Assembly: GCA_963781035.1 (NCBI GenBank)
Contig: CAWAEN010000004.1
Span: 310,001-374,000, forward strand
Length of the DNA: 64,000 nt
Reading direction: 5' to 3'
DNA from: SZUA-35 sp963781035
GTDB lineage: Bacteria > Actinomycetota > Acidimicrobiia > Acidimicrobiales > SZUA-35
The notes beneath the pieces were generated by a model. That model did not search any database and had not been told where the DNA came from. It was given only the letters and a program-made list of their open reading frames with translations. Below are positions 21,362-32,289 of the stretch, piece by piece. The stretch's first letter is position 1; every line of letters starts with the position of its first letter. Position numbers and translations under genes: made by a program.

Positions 21362-21898
21362 GTGATGGCTGTTGAGCGAGGAGAAGACGCTGCACTGCTG
21401 GCCCGCGTCTCCCGGGGCGACCGCAGCGCGCTCGAACAGCTCTACCGACGCAACGCCACTTGGTTGACCCAACGCCTTCAATCCCGGTGCTCTGATCCCG
21501 AGCTCGTGGACATCGCGATTCAGGACACATTCGTTGCTGTCTGGAAGACCGCCAAGAAATACCGCGGTGACGGCGATGTCGGCGCCTGGATCTGGGGCAT
21601 CGCGATTCGTCGCCTCATCGACCAGTTGCGGAAGCGCACCCCGACACCGACCGAGGATGTTGCGCTCATCGCCGAGCGCGTCTCGTCGTTCGAGGACTGG
21701 CTGCTCGACAACGGCGCCCATGGCCCGCTCGATCCGGCCATGCGAGCACTGCACCCAGATCTGCGAGCAGTCCTCGTCCTCACCGCCATCGACGGACTGT
21801 CGACGAGGGAAGCCGCCGCCGTGCTCGGCATCCCGCAAGGAACGGTCAAGACCCGGTTGCAGCGAGCCAAGTCCAACATGAAGGAGCTGTTGACATGA
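21362..21898 (+). CDS. ECF-type RNA polymerase sigma factor
   Basis: A short sigma-70 family protein of 177-178 residues. Region 2 includes QDTFVAVWKTAKKYRG and WIWGIAIRRLIDQLRK (about residues 55-95); region 4 is the helix-turn-helix DGLSTREAAAVLGIPQGTVKTRL (in two parts) near the C-terminus. The start may be GTG 21362 or ATG 21365; AGGGGAG overlaps the GTG, so the true start could be slightly downstream. It runs into the next two genes and probably controls them or itself. No classical anti-sigma gene with a zinc-finger is adjacent. Confidence 0.88.
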   Translation: MMAVERGEDAALLARVSRGDRSALEQLYRRNATWLTQRLQSRCSDPELVDIAIQDTFVAVWKTAKKYRGDGDVGAWIWGIAIRRLIDQLRKRTPTPTEDVALIAERVSSFEDWLLDNGAHGPLDPAMRALHPDLRAVLVLTAIDGLSTREAAAVLGIPQGTVKTRLQRAKSNMKELLT

Positions 21899-21911
21899 GC
21901 GAGGTGTCGAC

Positions 21912-22598
21912 ATGATCGACCAGGTCCGCATCGAGGCCAATTGGCGAGCCATCACCTTCGAACTCGACGCACCGATCCCGAGTCGGCTGGAGCGAGTACT
22001 TCGTCGCGTCGGGTTCTCCTCGGCGACCGCCCGTCTCGTCGGCGCCACTCCTGCGCTCCGTCGGTCGTGGGTGGCGTCGCTCGTCGCGGTCGTGTTGATC
22101 GGCCTCGGTTCCGCCGACACCGATCCCTCGAGCCTTGCCGCGATGCTGACCCTCGCCCCGTTGATTCCCGTACTCGGTGTGGCGCTGGCCTACGGCCCCA
22201 CCGTCGATCCCGTGCACGAGATCGGCCTGGCGACTCCGATGCGCGGTCTTCGTCTGCTGATGATCCGGGCGACAACCGTGCTCGCCGTTGCCGTTGGTGT
22301 CCTGGCATCGACCGTGTTGGCCTCGTCGGCTCCCGGTTCGTTGGCGTTCGTCTGGCTGTTGCCCGGCCTCGCCCTCTCGTCGTTGACCGTCGGGGCCATG
22401 ACGGTGACCACTCCGCGGAGGGCCGTCGCTGTGGTCTGCGTCGGTTGGCTGCTCGTTGCCACGATCGCCCGTGTCGCGGCGTCGGACTCGCTCGCAGTGT
22501 TCCGGCCCGCAGCGCAAGTGATCGCCCTCGCGGTCGCTGCCGGCGCCGGTGTCGTGATCGTCAAGCGCCACGAATCGTTCGATCGGCTCCTCGCATGA
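21912..22598 (+). CDS. Six-helix membrane protein, possible ABC permease or sigma regulator
   Basis: 228 residues with an approximately 50-residue N-terminal cytoplasmic part followed by six predicted membrane helices. I do not recognise a family with confidence. It starts 13 bp after the sigma factor and overlaps the ABC ATPase start by ATGA, so it is either the membrane half of that transporter or a membrane-bound regulator of the sigma factor. No Cys/His zinc-finger is present in the N-terminal part. Confidence 0.65.
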   Translation: MIDQVRIEANWRAITFELDAPIPSRLERVLRRVGFSSATARLVGATPALRRSWVASLVAVVLIGLGSADTDPSSLAAMLTLAPLIPVLGVALAYGPTVDPVHEIGLATPMRGLRLLMIRATTVLAVAVGVLASTVLASSAPGSLAFVWLLPGLALSSLTVGAMTVTTPRRAVAVVCVGWLLVATIARVAASDSLAVFRPAAQVIALAVAAGAGVVIVKRHESFDRLLA

Positions 22599-23432
22599 TG
22601 CAGGTCCTCGCGTTCGGTCTCGGCGTGTCATTCGGCGACCGGCGGGCCCTGGAGTCGGTCGACCTGTCGCTCGAGGGAGGGGTGACGGTCGTCCTGGGTC
22701 CGAACGGGGCAGGCAAGTCCACACTGCTTCGCTGCCTGGCCACCGTGTTGGCTCCCGATCAGGGCACGTTGCTGCTCGACGGTATGGATCCCACCTTCGA
22801 AGCCGACCGGATCGAGATCCGGCGCCGACTCGGGCTATCTCCCGCAGCACCACGGACTCTCTGGTTCCAGTCGGGTGTTCGACACCATGGATCTTCTCGC
22901 CGTGATGAAGGAGGCGGGTGACGAACGGCGACGGCGGACCATGGTGTTCGATGCGCTCGAACGAGTCGGGCTGGCGGATCGAGCCCGGGACTCACTCGAC
23001 GACCTGTCGGGAGGGATGCGTCAGCGAATCGGTGTCGCACAGGCGCTGCTCACGGCACCTCGGCTCCTCGTCCTCGACGAACCGGCGGCAGGCCTCGACC
23101 CGGACGAGCGACGTCGGCTGAGGGAAATCCTGTCCGAACGTCGTCAACGATCGACGGTCGTCGTGTCCACCCACCTCACCGAGGAAGCGACTCATGCCGA
23201 CACCGTGATCGTGATGAACGGTGGCCGCGTGTTGTTCGTCGGATCTCCGTCGGCGCTGGCTGACAAGGCGAATGGTAGGGCATGGGTCCAAACAACGCAG
23301 CCGAGCCAGCCGGTGCGGGCGAGTTGGCAACAAGCCGACGGGCGGCATCGGTGCCTCGGAACACCCCCGGTCGGGGCCGATCTCGTCGCCCCGACGCTCG
23401 AGGACGGCTATCTGCTCACCATCGAGCGCTGA
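22595..23432 (+). CDS. ABC transporter ATP-binding protein
   Basis: All ATPase motifs are present: Walker A GPNGAGKST (about residue 34), signature LSGGMRQRIGVAQAL, Walker B LLVLDEPAAGLD and the switch His in VSTHLTEE. One extra G near 22832-22834 shifts the frame; without it LGYLPQHHG (the Q-loop) reads correctly. Corrected length is about 278 residues. The type resembles export or drug-efflux ATPases. It is translationally coupled to the six-helix protein before it. Confidence 0.85.
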
Positions 23433-23651
23433 TTCGTCGCCCGCGGACCGGAATCCAGGAGCCGAGATCGTGATGGCCGCGGGAGTGGGAACCCTCCCCG
23501 GGCGGCATAGCCTTGCGTCTCGGCGTGCTCGTCGCGCCAGAACACGAACTCTTGTCGCCGTCTCAGTCTCGGGGCACATGCGTCAGGCCCATCCGGGATC
23601 GGTTCGAGTTCCACACGTTTCCGCAACACCCCACGATGTAAGAGGTCGTCT

Positions 23652-24022
23652 GTGCCCACGATGCAGCAGCTGGTCCGCAAGGGCCGTCAATCAAAATCGA
23701 AAAGGGAAAGACGCCGGCACTGATCGGCTCCCCACAGCGTCGCGGTGTGTGCACCCGCGTCTACACCGCCACCCCGAAGAAGCCGAACTCGGCTCTGCGC
23801 AAGGTCGCTCGTGTGCGTCTGACGTCTGGTATCGAGGTCACGGCGTACATCCCCGGTGAAGGACACAATCTCCAGGAACACTCCATCGTGCTCGTGCGCG
23901 GTGGTCGTGTGAAGGATCTCCCTGGTGTTCGCTACAAGATCGTGCGAGGCACCCTCGACACCGCTGGTGTTCGTGATCGCAAGCAGGCCCGTAGCCGCTA
24001 CGGCGTGAAGAAGGACAGCTGA
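23652..24022 (+). CDS. rpsL: 30S ribosomal protein S12
   Basis: S12 sits at the decoding centre. The GTG at 23652 gives MPTMQQLVRKGR and has AAGAGG upstream. The streptomycin-related lysines in TPKKPNSALRK and GGRVKDLPG are wild type. Frame is lost in an A-rich stretch near 23699-23712; one missing A restores SKREKTPALIG and a total of about 124 residues. First gene of the str cluster; 219 bp of non-coding sequence lies upstream, where I see no clear promoter. Confidence 0.93.
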
Positions 24023-24023
24023 C

Positions 24024-24494
24024 ATGCCACGTAAAGGCCCCGCACCACGTCGCGACCTCGTTCCCGACCCCGTCCACGGCTCGGTCCTGGTCACCCAGAT
24101 CGTCAACAAGGTCCTCCTCGACGGCAAGAAGACCACCGCCGAGCGCATCGTGTACGGCGCACTCGAGATCGTCGCCGAGAAGACCGGCGGCGACCCCGTC
24201 GCCGCCCTCAAGCGCGGCATCGACAACATCAAGCCTCAACTCGAGGTGCGCAGTCGCCGAGTCGGCGGCGCCACCTATCAGGTGCCGGTCGAGGTTCGTC
24301 CCCGCCGTGCCACCACGCTGTCGGTTCGCTGGCTCATCGGTTACTCCCGTGACCGCCGCGAACGCACCATGGCCGAGCGGCTCGCCAACGAAATCCTCGA
24401 CGCCAGCAACGGCATCGGCGCTTCGGTGAAGCGTCGTGAGGATCTCCACAAGATGGCCGAATCGAACAAGGCCTTCGCTCACTACCGCTGGTAG
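24024..24494 (+). CDS. rpsG: 30S ribosomal protein S7
   Basis: The 156-residue head protein of the small subunit nucleates assembly of the 16S rRNA 3' domain and contacts the E site. Length and the blocks RRVGGATYQVPVEVRP and MAERLANEILDA are standard. It starts one base after the rpsL stop, as in most str operons, and in some bacteria represses them. Confidence 0.97.
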   Translation: MPRKGPAPRRDLVPDPVHGSVLVTQIVNKVLLDGKKTTAERIVYGALEIVAEKTGGDPVAALKRGIDNIKPQLEVRSRRVGGATYQVPVEVRPRRATTLSVRWLIGYSRDRRERTMAERLANEILDASNGIGASVKRREDLHKMAESNKAFAHYRW

Positions 24495-24537
24495 TGGATC
24501 GCCCCATCACACCCTCGAAATGAAGACGTAGGAAACC

Positions 24538-26643
<2,106 letters not shown>

Positions 26644-26697
26644 CCCAACAACGGACACCCGCGAACTACTCGTTCCGGAAACTGAAAGAAGCAGAGA

Positions 26698-27886
26698 ATG
26701 GCAAAGGAAAAGTTCGAGCGGAACAAGCCGCACGTGAATGTTGGCACGATGGGTCATATCGACCATGGGAAGACGACGTTGACGGCGGCGATTTCGAAGG
26801 TGTTGTCTGAGCGTGTTGCTGGCAATACGGCGACGGATTTCGCGAATATTGACAAGGCTCCTGAGGAGCGTGAGCGTGGGATCACGATCAATGTGGCCCA
26901 TGTTGAGTATGAGACTGAGGCGCGGCATTACGCCCATGTGGATATGCCTGGTCACGCGGATTACATCAAGAACATGATTACGGGTGCGGCGCAGGTTGAT
27001 GGCGCGATTTTGGTGGTGTCGGCTGCTGATGGTCCGATGCCGCAGACGCGTGAGCATGTGTTGTTGGCTCGTCAGGTTGGTGTTCCTGCCATTGTTGTGG
27101 CGTTGAACAAGGCTGACATGGTTGATGATGAGGAGTTGTTGGAGCTGGTGGAGTTGGAGGCTCGTGAGCTTCTTTCTGAGTATGAGTTCCCTGGTGATGA
27201 TTGTCCGGTGGTGCATGTTTCGGCGTTGAAGGCGTTGGAGGGTGATGAGGCTGCTGGTGACAAGATCATGGAGTTGATGGCGGCGGTTGATGAGTACATC
27301 CCGATGCCGGAGCGTGATTTGGACAAGCCGTTCTTGATGCCGATCGAGGATGTGTTTTCGATTACGGGTCGTGGGACGGTGGTGACGGGCAAGGTCGAGC
27401 AGGGTGTTGTGAACACTGGTGATGCGCTCGAGATTGTTGGGATCAAGGACACGCAGAAGACGACGTGTACTGGTGTTGAGATGTTCCGGAAGTTGTTGGA
27501 TCGGGGTCAGGCCGGGGACAACATTGGTGCGTTGTTGCGTGGTATCGAAAAGGAGCAGGTGCAGCGTGGTCAGGTGTTGGCCAAGCCTGGTTCGATCACT
27601 CCGCATACTGATTTCGAGGCGCAGGTGTATGTGTTGACCAAGGAGGAGGGTGGTCGTCACAAGCCGTTCTTCGGGAATTATCGTCCGCAGTTCTATTTCC
27701 GGACCACGGATGTGACGGGGACGGTGTCGTTGCCGGCTGGTACCGAGATGTGTATGCCGGGTGACAACACCGAGATGACGGTGGAGTTGATCAATCCGAT
27801 TGCGATGGATGAGGGATTTGCGGTTCGCGATTCGTGAGGGCGGCCGTACTGTTGGTGCTGGCCGTGTCACCAAGGTCATCAAGTAG
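26698..27886 (+). CDS. tuf: Translation elongation factor Tu
   Basis: EF-Tu delivers aminoacyl-tRNA to the ribosome. G1 GHIDHGKTT, G3 DMPGHADY and G4 NKAD are intact, and the protein is about 393 residues once a 7-bp surplus near 27826-27832 is removed; as written the frame stops early at 27837, before the closing GGRTVGAGRVTKVIK. From about 26736 to 27830 codons end mainly in G or T (GTT, GGT, TTG, GAT), in contrast to fusA before and rpsJ after. Gene conversion, transfer or a chimeric assembly could explain both oddities. Confidence 0.95.
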
Positions 27887-27895
27887 GGACTGAAC

Positions 27896-28216
27896 ATGGC
27901 AACCAAGCAGAAGATCCGCATCCGCCTCAAGGCATACGACCACGAGGTCATCGACCAGTCGACGAAGAAGATCGTCGAAACGGTCGCTCGTACCAACGCC
28001 GTGTTCCGCGGTCCCATCCCGCTGCCGACGGAGAAGCACCGCTTCTGCGTCATCCGGTCACCGCACAAGGACAAGGACAGCCGCGAGCACTTCGAGATGC
28101 GGATCCACAAGCGTCTCATCGACATCATGGATCCCAACCCGAAGACCGTCGACAGCCTCCAGCGCCTCGAGCTGCCGGCCGGCGTCGACATCGAGATCAA
28201 GATCCAACAGGTCTAG
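27896..28216 (+). CDS. rpsJ: 30S ribosomal protein S10 (NusE)
   Basis: The 106-residue head protein also acts as NusE in transcription antitermination. Blocks IRIRLKAYDHEVID, GPIPLPTEKHRFCV and IDIMDPNPKTVDSL match the family. It follows tuf by only 9 bp, so it belongs with the str cluster here. Unusually a 478-bp gap separates it from rplC. Confidence 0.97.
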   Translation: MATKQKIRIRLKAYDHEVIDQSTKKIVETVARTNAVFRGPIPLPTEKHRFCVIRSPHKDKDSREHFEMRIHKRLIDIMDPNPKTVDSLQRLELPAGVDIEIKIQQV

Positions 28217-28694
28217 GTGAACGCTCGGCCCTAGCGGGCCTCCCGTTCCCGGAGTTGCTCGCTGAGGCTCGCAACTCCGCCTCCTGACTGGCGTCGGCCT
28301 CGGCCGGCGCCAGTTCGCGTTTGCGAGCGTTGACGACTCTGCCAGAGCAGGTCGGCGAGGTTGTCTCCGTCGGTGTCGGGGACACCGTTGGTCGGGAACG
28401 AGGTCAGCGACTCACCGAGGATGGTCCGATCTCGAAGAAGATCACTCGGGCACCTCGAGTGAGCCGGTGGAAGTGTCTGGCGGTGCCGTTAGTCTTGCTG
28501 AGTCCCACTCACAGGCTTTCGTGCCTGGGGGAACTGACGTCTGGAAAGGTCGGGCCACCCGCCTGAAACCGCCCAGCACAATCGATACGGCTCCGCTCAC
28601 TCAGCATGTTGCTCACTGCACACGCGCCGAGAGAGACGGAGCCTCTGCGTGAACGGCCCTCGATCTCGATGGCCCGCTGACGGAAGTAGAAGGC
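28217..28694 (+). promoter_or_regulatory. Long structured gap between rpsJ and rplC
   Basis: No gene is supported in these 478 bases. They contain an 8-bp hairpin, GGAGTTGC (28251-28258) with GCAACTCC (28271-28278), a longer hairpin at 28288-28313 listed separately, and a further small stem near 28446-28463. TAGTCT at about 28492 could be a -10 element, but its -35 is weak. The region probably ends the tuf-rpsJ transcript and carries the promoter and leader of the rplC operon; a ribosomal-protein binding site is possible but unproven. Confidence 0.4.
28288..28313 (+). terminator. GC-rich hairpin downstream of rpsJ
   Basis: CTGGCG pairs with CGCCAG and the inner CGGC with GCCG around a short loop, giving an almost continuous stem of about 11 bp. 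The following TTCGCGTTT has only a short T-run. It may terminate the tuf-rpsJ transcript. Confidence 0.4.
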
Positions 28695-29357
28695 ATGACT
28701 CACAGTTCTGCTGTGCACAAAGCGATTGTTGGCGAGAAGGTCGGCATGACACAGGTGTGGGATGACGACAAGATCGTCCCCGTCACCGTCGTCAAGGTCG
28801 GACCCTGCCGCGTCGTTCAGATCAAGACACCCGAGACCGACGGCTACTCGGCGATCCAGGTCACCGTTGGTGACCGCGATCCTCGCAAGCTGAACAAGCC
28901 CGAGGCCGGCCACTTCGCCAAGTACGGCGTGACTCCGGGCGACGAGCTCGTCGAGCTCCGCCTCGCTGATGTCTCCGGCTACGAGGTCGGCCAAGAGATC
29001 AACGCCGACACCTTCGAGGCCGGCGACATGGTCGATGTCATCGGAACCAGCAAGGGCAAGGGTTTCGCTGGCGTCATGAAGCGTCACAACTTCAAGGGCC
29101 AGCGGGCCACACACGGTGCCCACCTCGTGCACCGCATGCCCGGCTCGATCGGCCAGTGCGCCACTCCGTCCCGAGTCTTCAAGGGCATCAAGATGGCCGG
29201 CCACATGGGTAACGATCGGGTCACCACCCAGAACCTCAAGATCGTCAAGTCCGACCTCGAGAACAACTACGTCCTCGTCAAGGGTGCCGTTCCCGGCGCC
29301 AAGGGCGGCACCGTGATCGTTCGCAACGCGGTCAAGTTCGAGAAGGTGAGCTCCTGA
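28695..29357 (+). CDS. rplC: 50S ribosomal protein L3
   Basis: The 220-residue early-assembly protein reaches toward the peptidyl-transferase centre. Core blocks GEKVGMTQVW, GTSKGKGFAGVMKRHNF and MPGSIGQCATPSRVFKG are intact. The ATG at 28695 follows GAAGG. The seven-residue N-terminal MTHSSAV is slightly longer than usual. The stop shares a base with the rplD start, beginning a very tightly packed operon to rplO. Confidence 0.97.
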   Translation: MTHSSAVHKAIVGEKVGMTQVWDDDKIVPVTVVKVGPCRVVQIKTPETDGYSAIQVTVGDRDPRKLNKPEAGHFAKYGVTPGDELVELRLADVSGYEVGQEINADTFEAGDMVDVIGTSKGKGFAGVMKRHNFKGQRATHGAHLVHRMPGSIGQCATPSRVFKGIKMAGHMGNDRVTTQNLKIVKSDLENNYVLVKGAVPGAKGGTVIVRNAVKFEKVSS

Positions 29358-29997
29358 TGAGCGTCAAGAAGGCCATCGTCGAGCTCGACGCCGAGATCTT
29401 CGGCATCGAACCGAACGTCCCGGTGATGCACCAGGTCGTCACCGCGCAGCTCGCCGCCCGTCGTGCCGGCACCCACAGCACCAAGACCCGCTCCGAGGTC
29501 CGTGGTGGCGGCGCCAAGCCGTGGAAGCAGAAGGGCACGGGTCGTGCTCGTCAGGGTTCCACCCGCGGCCCTCACTGGGTCGGCGGCGGCGTGGCCCATG
29601 GCCCGAAGCCCCGTGACTACTCCGAGCGCACCAACAAGAAGATGAAGCGCCTCGCCCTCCGATCGGCATTGTCCGACCGTGCCGCCGAAGGCAACGTGAT
29701 GGTCGTCTCCGACTGGGGCTTCGATGCTCCCAGCACCAAGGCTGCCAGGACGGCCCTCACCGACCTCGGTGTGTCCGGCAAGATCCTCGTGGTCACCGAC
29801 CGCGACGACGAGCTCACCTGGAAGAGCCTGCGCAACCTCCCCGAGGTGTCATCTGCTCTCCGGCCGATCAGCTCAACACCTACGACGTGCTCAACAGCGA
29901 CTACGTCGTGTTCACCGAAGCCGCGCTGCCCTCGAGTGGCGCAGCCGGCGACGACACTGGCACAGCCAGCGACGACACAGACGGGAGCGAGTCGTGA
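29357..29997 (+). CDS. rplD: 50S ribosomal protein L4 with acidic tail
   Basis: L4 lines the peptide exit tunnel and in some bacteria represses the S10 operon. The tunnel-loop part (VRGGGAKPWKQKGTGRAR, then GSTRGPHWVGGG) is intact. Two extra bases (T near 29850, C near 29862) shift the frame; without them PEVHLLSADQLNTYDVL reads through and the protein is about 212 residues. It ends in an Asp/Ser/Gly-rich tail of about 20 residues (GDDTGTASDDTDGSES). The stop overlaps the GTG of rplW. Confidence 0.93.
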
Positions 29998-30287
29998 AGG
30001 ACCCACACGACATCATCATCCGGCCGGTGGTCTCAGAGAAGACCTACGTCGCGGTGGAAGACACCAACACCTACACCTTCGTCGTTGCCAACACGGCGTC
30101 GAAGCCCGAGATCAAGGACGCCATCGAATTCATCTTCGACGGCGTGAAGGTCTCGAAGGTCAACACGCTGGTCCGCAAGGGCAAGCGAGTCCGCAACCGG
30201 CGGAACAACACCTATACCAAGCGAACCGACACCAAGCGAGCGATCGTCACCCTCTCCGAGGGTGAGATCGAGCTCTACTCGAGCTGA
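29994..30287 (+). CDS. rplW: 50S ribosomal protein L23
   Basis: L23 sits at the tunnel exit and docks trigger factor and SRP. The GTG at 29994, overlapping the rplD stop (GTGA), gives MKDPHDIIIRPVVSEKTY and 97 residues, as expected; the frame is open upstream only because of the shift in rplD. The C-terminal RNA-binding loop is Arg/Lys-rich. Confidence 0.95.
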   Translation: MKDPHDIIIRPVVSEKTYVAVEDTNTYTFVVANTASKPEIKDAIEFIFDGVKVSKVNTLVRKGKRVRNRRNNTYTKRTDTKRAIVTLSEGEIELYSS

Positions 30288-30297
30288 GGACGCACTG

Positions 30298-31134
30298 ATG
30301 GCCATTCGTAAACGCAAGCCCACCAGTCCCGGTCGTCGCTTCCAGACCACGTCGGACTTCGCGGAGATCACCTCCACGACGCCCGAGAAGTCGTTGCTGG
30401 CCAAGCAGTCCAGCACCGGCGGACGCAACAACTACGGTCGCAAGACCGCTCGTCACCGCGGTGGCGGCCACAAGCAGCGCTACCGCGTGATCGACTTCCG
30501 TCGTAACAAGGACGGCGTTCCCGCGACGGTTGCTTCCATCGAATACGACCCGAACCGCAACTGTCGGATCGCCCTGCTCCACTACCACGACGGCGAGAAG
30601 CGCTACATCCTCGCTCCGAAGGGTGTGAGCGTCGGCGACCTCCTGCAGTCCGGTTCCAGCTCCGACATTCGACCGGGCAACGCCATGCCGATGCGCTACA
30701 TCCCGGTCGGTACTGTCCTGCACGCTGTCGAGCTCAAGGTGGGCGGCGGTGCCCGCATGGCCCGCTCCGCCGGCACCAGCGTTCAGCTCGTCGCCAAAGA
30801 GGGCAGCACTGCCACCCTGCGTCTCCCCAGTACCGAGATGCGCCGGGTGTCGATCGACTGCATCGCCACCATCGGCGAAGTCGGCAATTCCGAGTACGAA
30901 CTCATCAAGGTCGGCAAGGCCGGTCGCTCACGCTGGAAGGGCAAACGCCCCCAGACTCGTGGTGTGGCCATGAACCCTGTCGACCATCCGCACGGCGGTG
31001 GTGAGGGCAAGACCAGTGGTGGTCGCCATCCGGTGTCACCGTGGGGCCAGCCAGAAGGCCGAACCCGTAAGAGGGGTAAGAAATCAGATGACCAGATCAT
31101 CCGCCGTAGGCGGACTCGTGGCGGACGGAGGTAA
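30298..31134 (+). CDS. rplB: 50S ribosomal protein L2
   Basis: The 278-residue protein is needed for subunit joining and peptidyl transfer. The conserved loop NPVDHPHGGGEGK with the key histidine (about residue 229) and the basic C-terminus are present. ATG 30298 is chosen because it gives the normal start MAIRKRKPTSPGRR; an upstream in-frame start has no similarity. Ten bases separate it from rplW. Confidence 0.97.
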   Translation: MAIRKRKPTSPGRRFQTTSDFAEITSTTPEKSLLAKQSSTGGRNNYGRKTARHRGGGHKQRYRVIDFRRNKDGVPATVASIEYDPNRNCRIALLHYHDGEKRYILAPKGVSVGDLLQSGSSSDIRPGNAMPMRYIPVGTVLHAVELKVGGGARMARSAGTSVQLVAKEGSTATLRLPSTEMRRVSIDCIATIGEVGNSEYELIKVGKAGRSRWKGKRPQTRGVAMNPVDHPHGGGEGKTSGGRHPVSPWGQPEGRTRKRGKKSDDQIIRRRRTRGGRR

Positions 31135-31137
31135 GGG

Positions 31138-31416
31138 ATGCCGCGCAGCCTGAAGAAGGGCCCGTTCGTCGACGATCACCTGTTGAAGAAGGTGGACGCG
31201 CTGAACGACAAGGGCGAGAAGAGGGTCATCAAGACCTGGTCTCGCCGTTCCACCATCATTCCCGACATGGTCGGGCACACGATTGCGGTGCACGATGGCC
31301 GCAAGCACGTGCCGGTCTACATCACCGAATCGATGGTCGGTCACAAGCTCGGCGAGTTCTCGCCGCCCCGCACCTTCCGCTACCACGCGGGTCAGGAAAA
31401 GGTGGGTCGACGATGA
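31138..31416 (+). CDS. rpsS: 30S ribosomal protein S19
   Basis: The 92-residue head protein contacts S13 and the A-site tRNA region. The motif MPRSLKKGPFVDDHLLKKV at the start and the GHKLGEFSPPRTF block are canonical. Its stop overlaps the rplV start (ATGA). Confidence 0.97.
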   Translation: MPRSLKKGPFVDDHLLKKVDALNDKGEKRVIKTWSRRSTIIPDMVGHTIAVHDGRKHVPVYITESMVGHKLGEFSPPRTFRYHAGQEKVGRR

Positions 31417-32289
31417 GCGGCGCCAAGACCAACGAGCGTCCGGGAACTCGGGCCCAGGTCCGTTACTTGCGGATGTCGGCCTCGAAGGTCCGCGTCGTGC
31501 TCGACCTCATCCGAGGCAAGAGCGTCACCGACGCCAACCAGATCCTTCACTTCTCCGAGCGCGGTGCCGCCAAGGACATCCAGAAGGTCCTGCGCTCGGC
31601 TGTCGCCAACGCGCAACACAACGACGAACAGAGCGCAGACGAGCTCTTCGTTTCGGCGTGTTTCGCCGACGAGGGCCCGACGCTGAAGCGTTTCCGTCCC
31701 CGTGCTCGTGGCCGCGCCGGTCGCATCCACAAGCAGACCTGCCATGTCACGCTCATCGTGAGCCGCATGGAAGAAGACGTGCTGGATCGCATGCGTGACA
31801 AGGCTGCCGGTCGCTCGAGCGGCGGCAGCACCGATCGTCGGACCCGTGTGGCCAAGAGCCGTGGCGAAGAGGTCGTCGAGGCCGAGGTCGAAGAGACCAC
31901 AGCCGCCGAAGCAGTCGAGTCCACCGCAGCCGATTCGGTTGTCGACGACACCGCTCACCGAAGTCGAGTCGACCACCATCGATTCCGACAACGACGGTGA
32001 GGTCAACGCCGACGACGTTTCGCCGTACGGCGCCGGAAGCCACGCGCTGATCGACGACGATCCGTCGGTCATGCCGGAAGGTTTCCCGGTCAAGGGCAAC
32101 GACGGTTCGAAGCTCTACCACAACGAGGAGAGCCCCTTCTACGGCCGCACCAAGGCCGAAGTGTGGTTCAAGGACGACGACGCTGCCGAGGCAGCGGGAT
32201 TCTCCAAGCCCGAATCACAGCAGAAGAAGGAAGCCGCCGCCGACGAGGTTGCAGCTGAAGACGACGCCGCCGAAGCAGGAGACGCCTGA
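31413..32289 (+). CDS. rplV: 50S ribosomal protein L22 with long C-terminal extension
   Basis: The first ~113 residues are standard L22, including the tunnel-loop region RFRPRARGRAGRIHKQTCHV. An acidic Ser/Thr/Glu/Ala-rich linker follows. One extra base near 31950 shifts the frame, and the next frame continues without break to the stop overlapping rpsC. That part holds a small module (about residues 203-270): YGAGSH, PEGFPVKGN, LYHNEESPFYGRTKAEVWF and AEAAGF. Corrected length is about 291 residues against about 115 in most bacteria. Similar short modules occur in other actinobacterial proteins; their role is not known to me. Confidence 0.9.

Noticed and set aside
21895..21915. Mini-gene encoding MSEVST that overlaps the sigma stop
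   Set aside because: The ATG at 21895 hits a stop after six codons. It may aid translational coupling to ATG 21912, but nothing else supports it as a gene.
23695..23715. Programmed frameshift in rpsL at the A-rich stretch
   Set aside because: The A-rich stretch looked slippery, but there is no known shift in S12, no stimulatory structure was obvious, and shifts occur in many other genes of this window.
28321..28652. Two short overlapping open frames (81 and 61 codons) in the rpsJ-rplC gap
   Set aside because: No ribosome site, no recognisable family and no codon bias like the neighbours; the gap looks regulatory.
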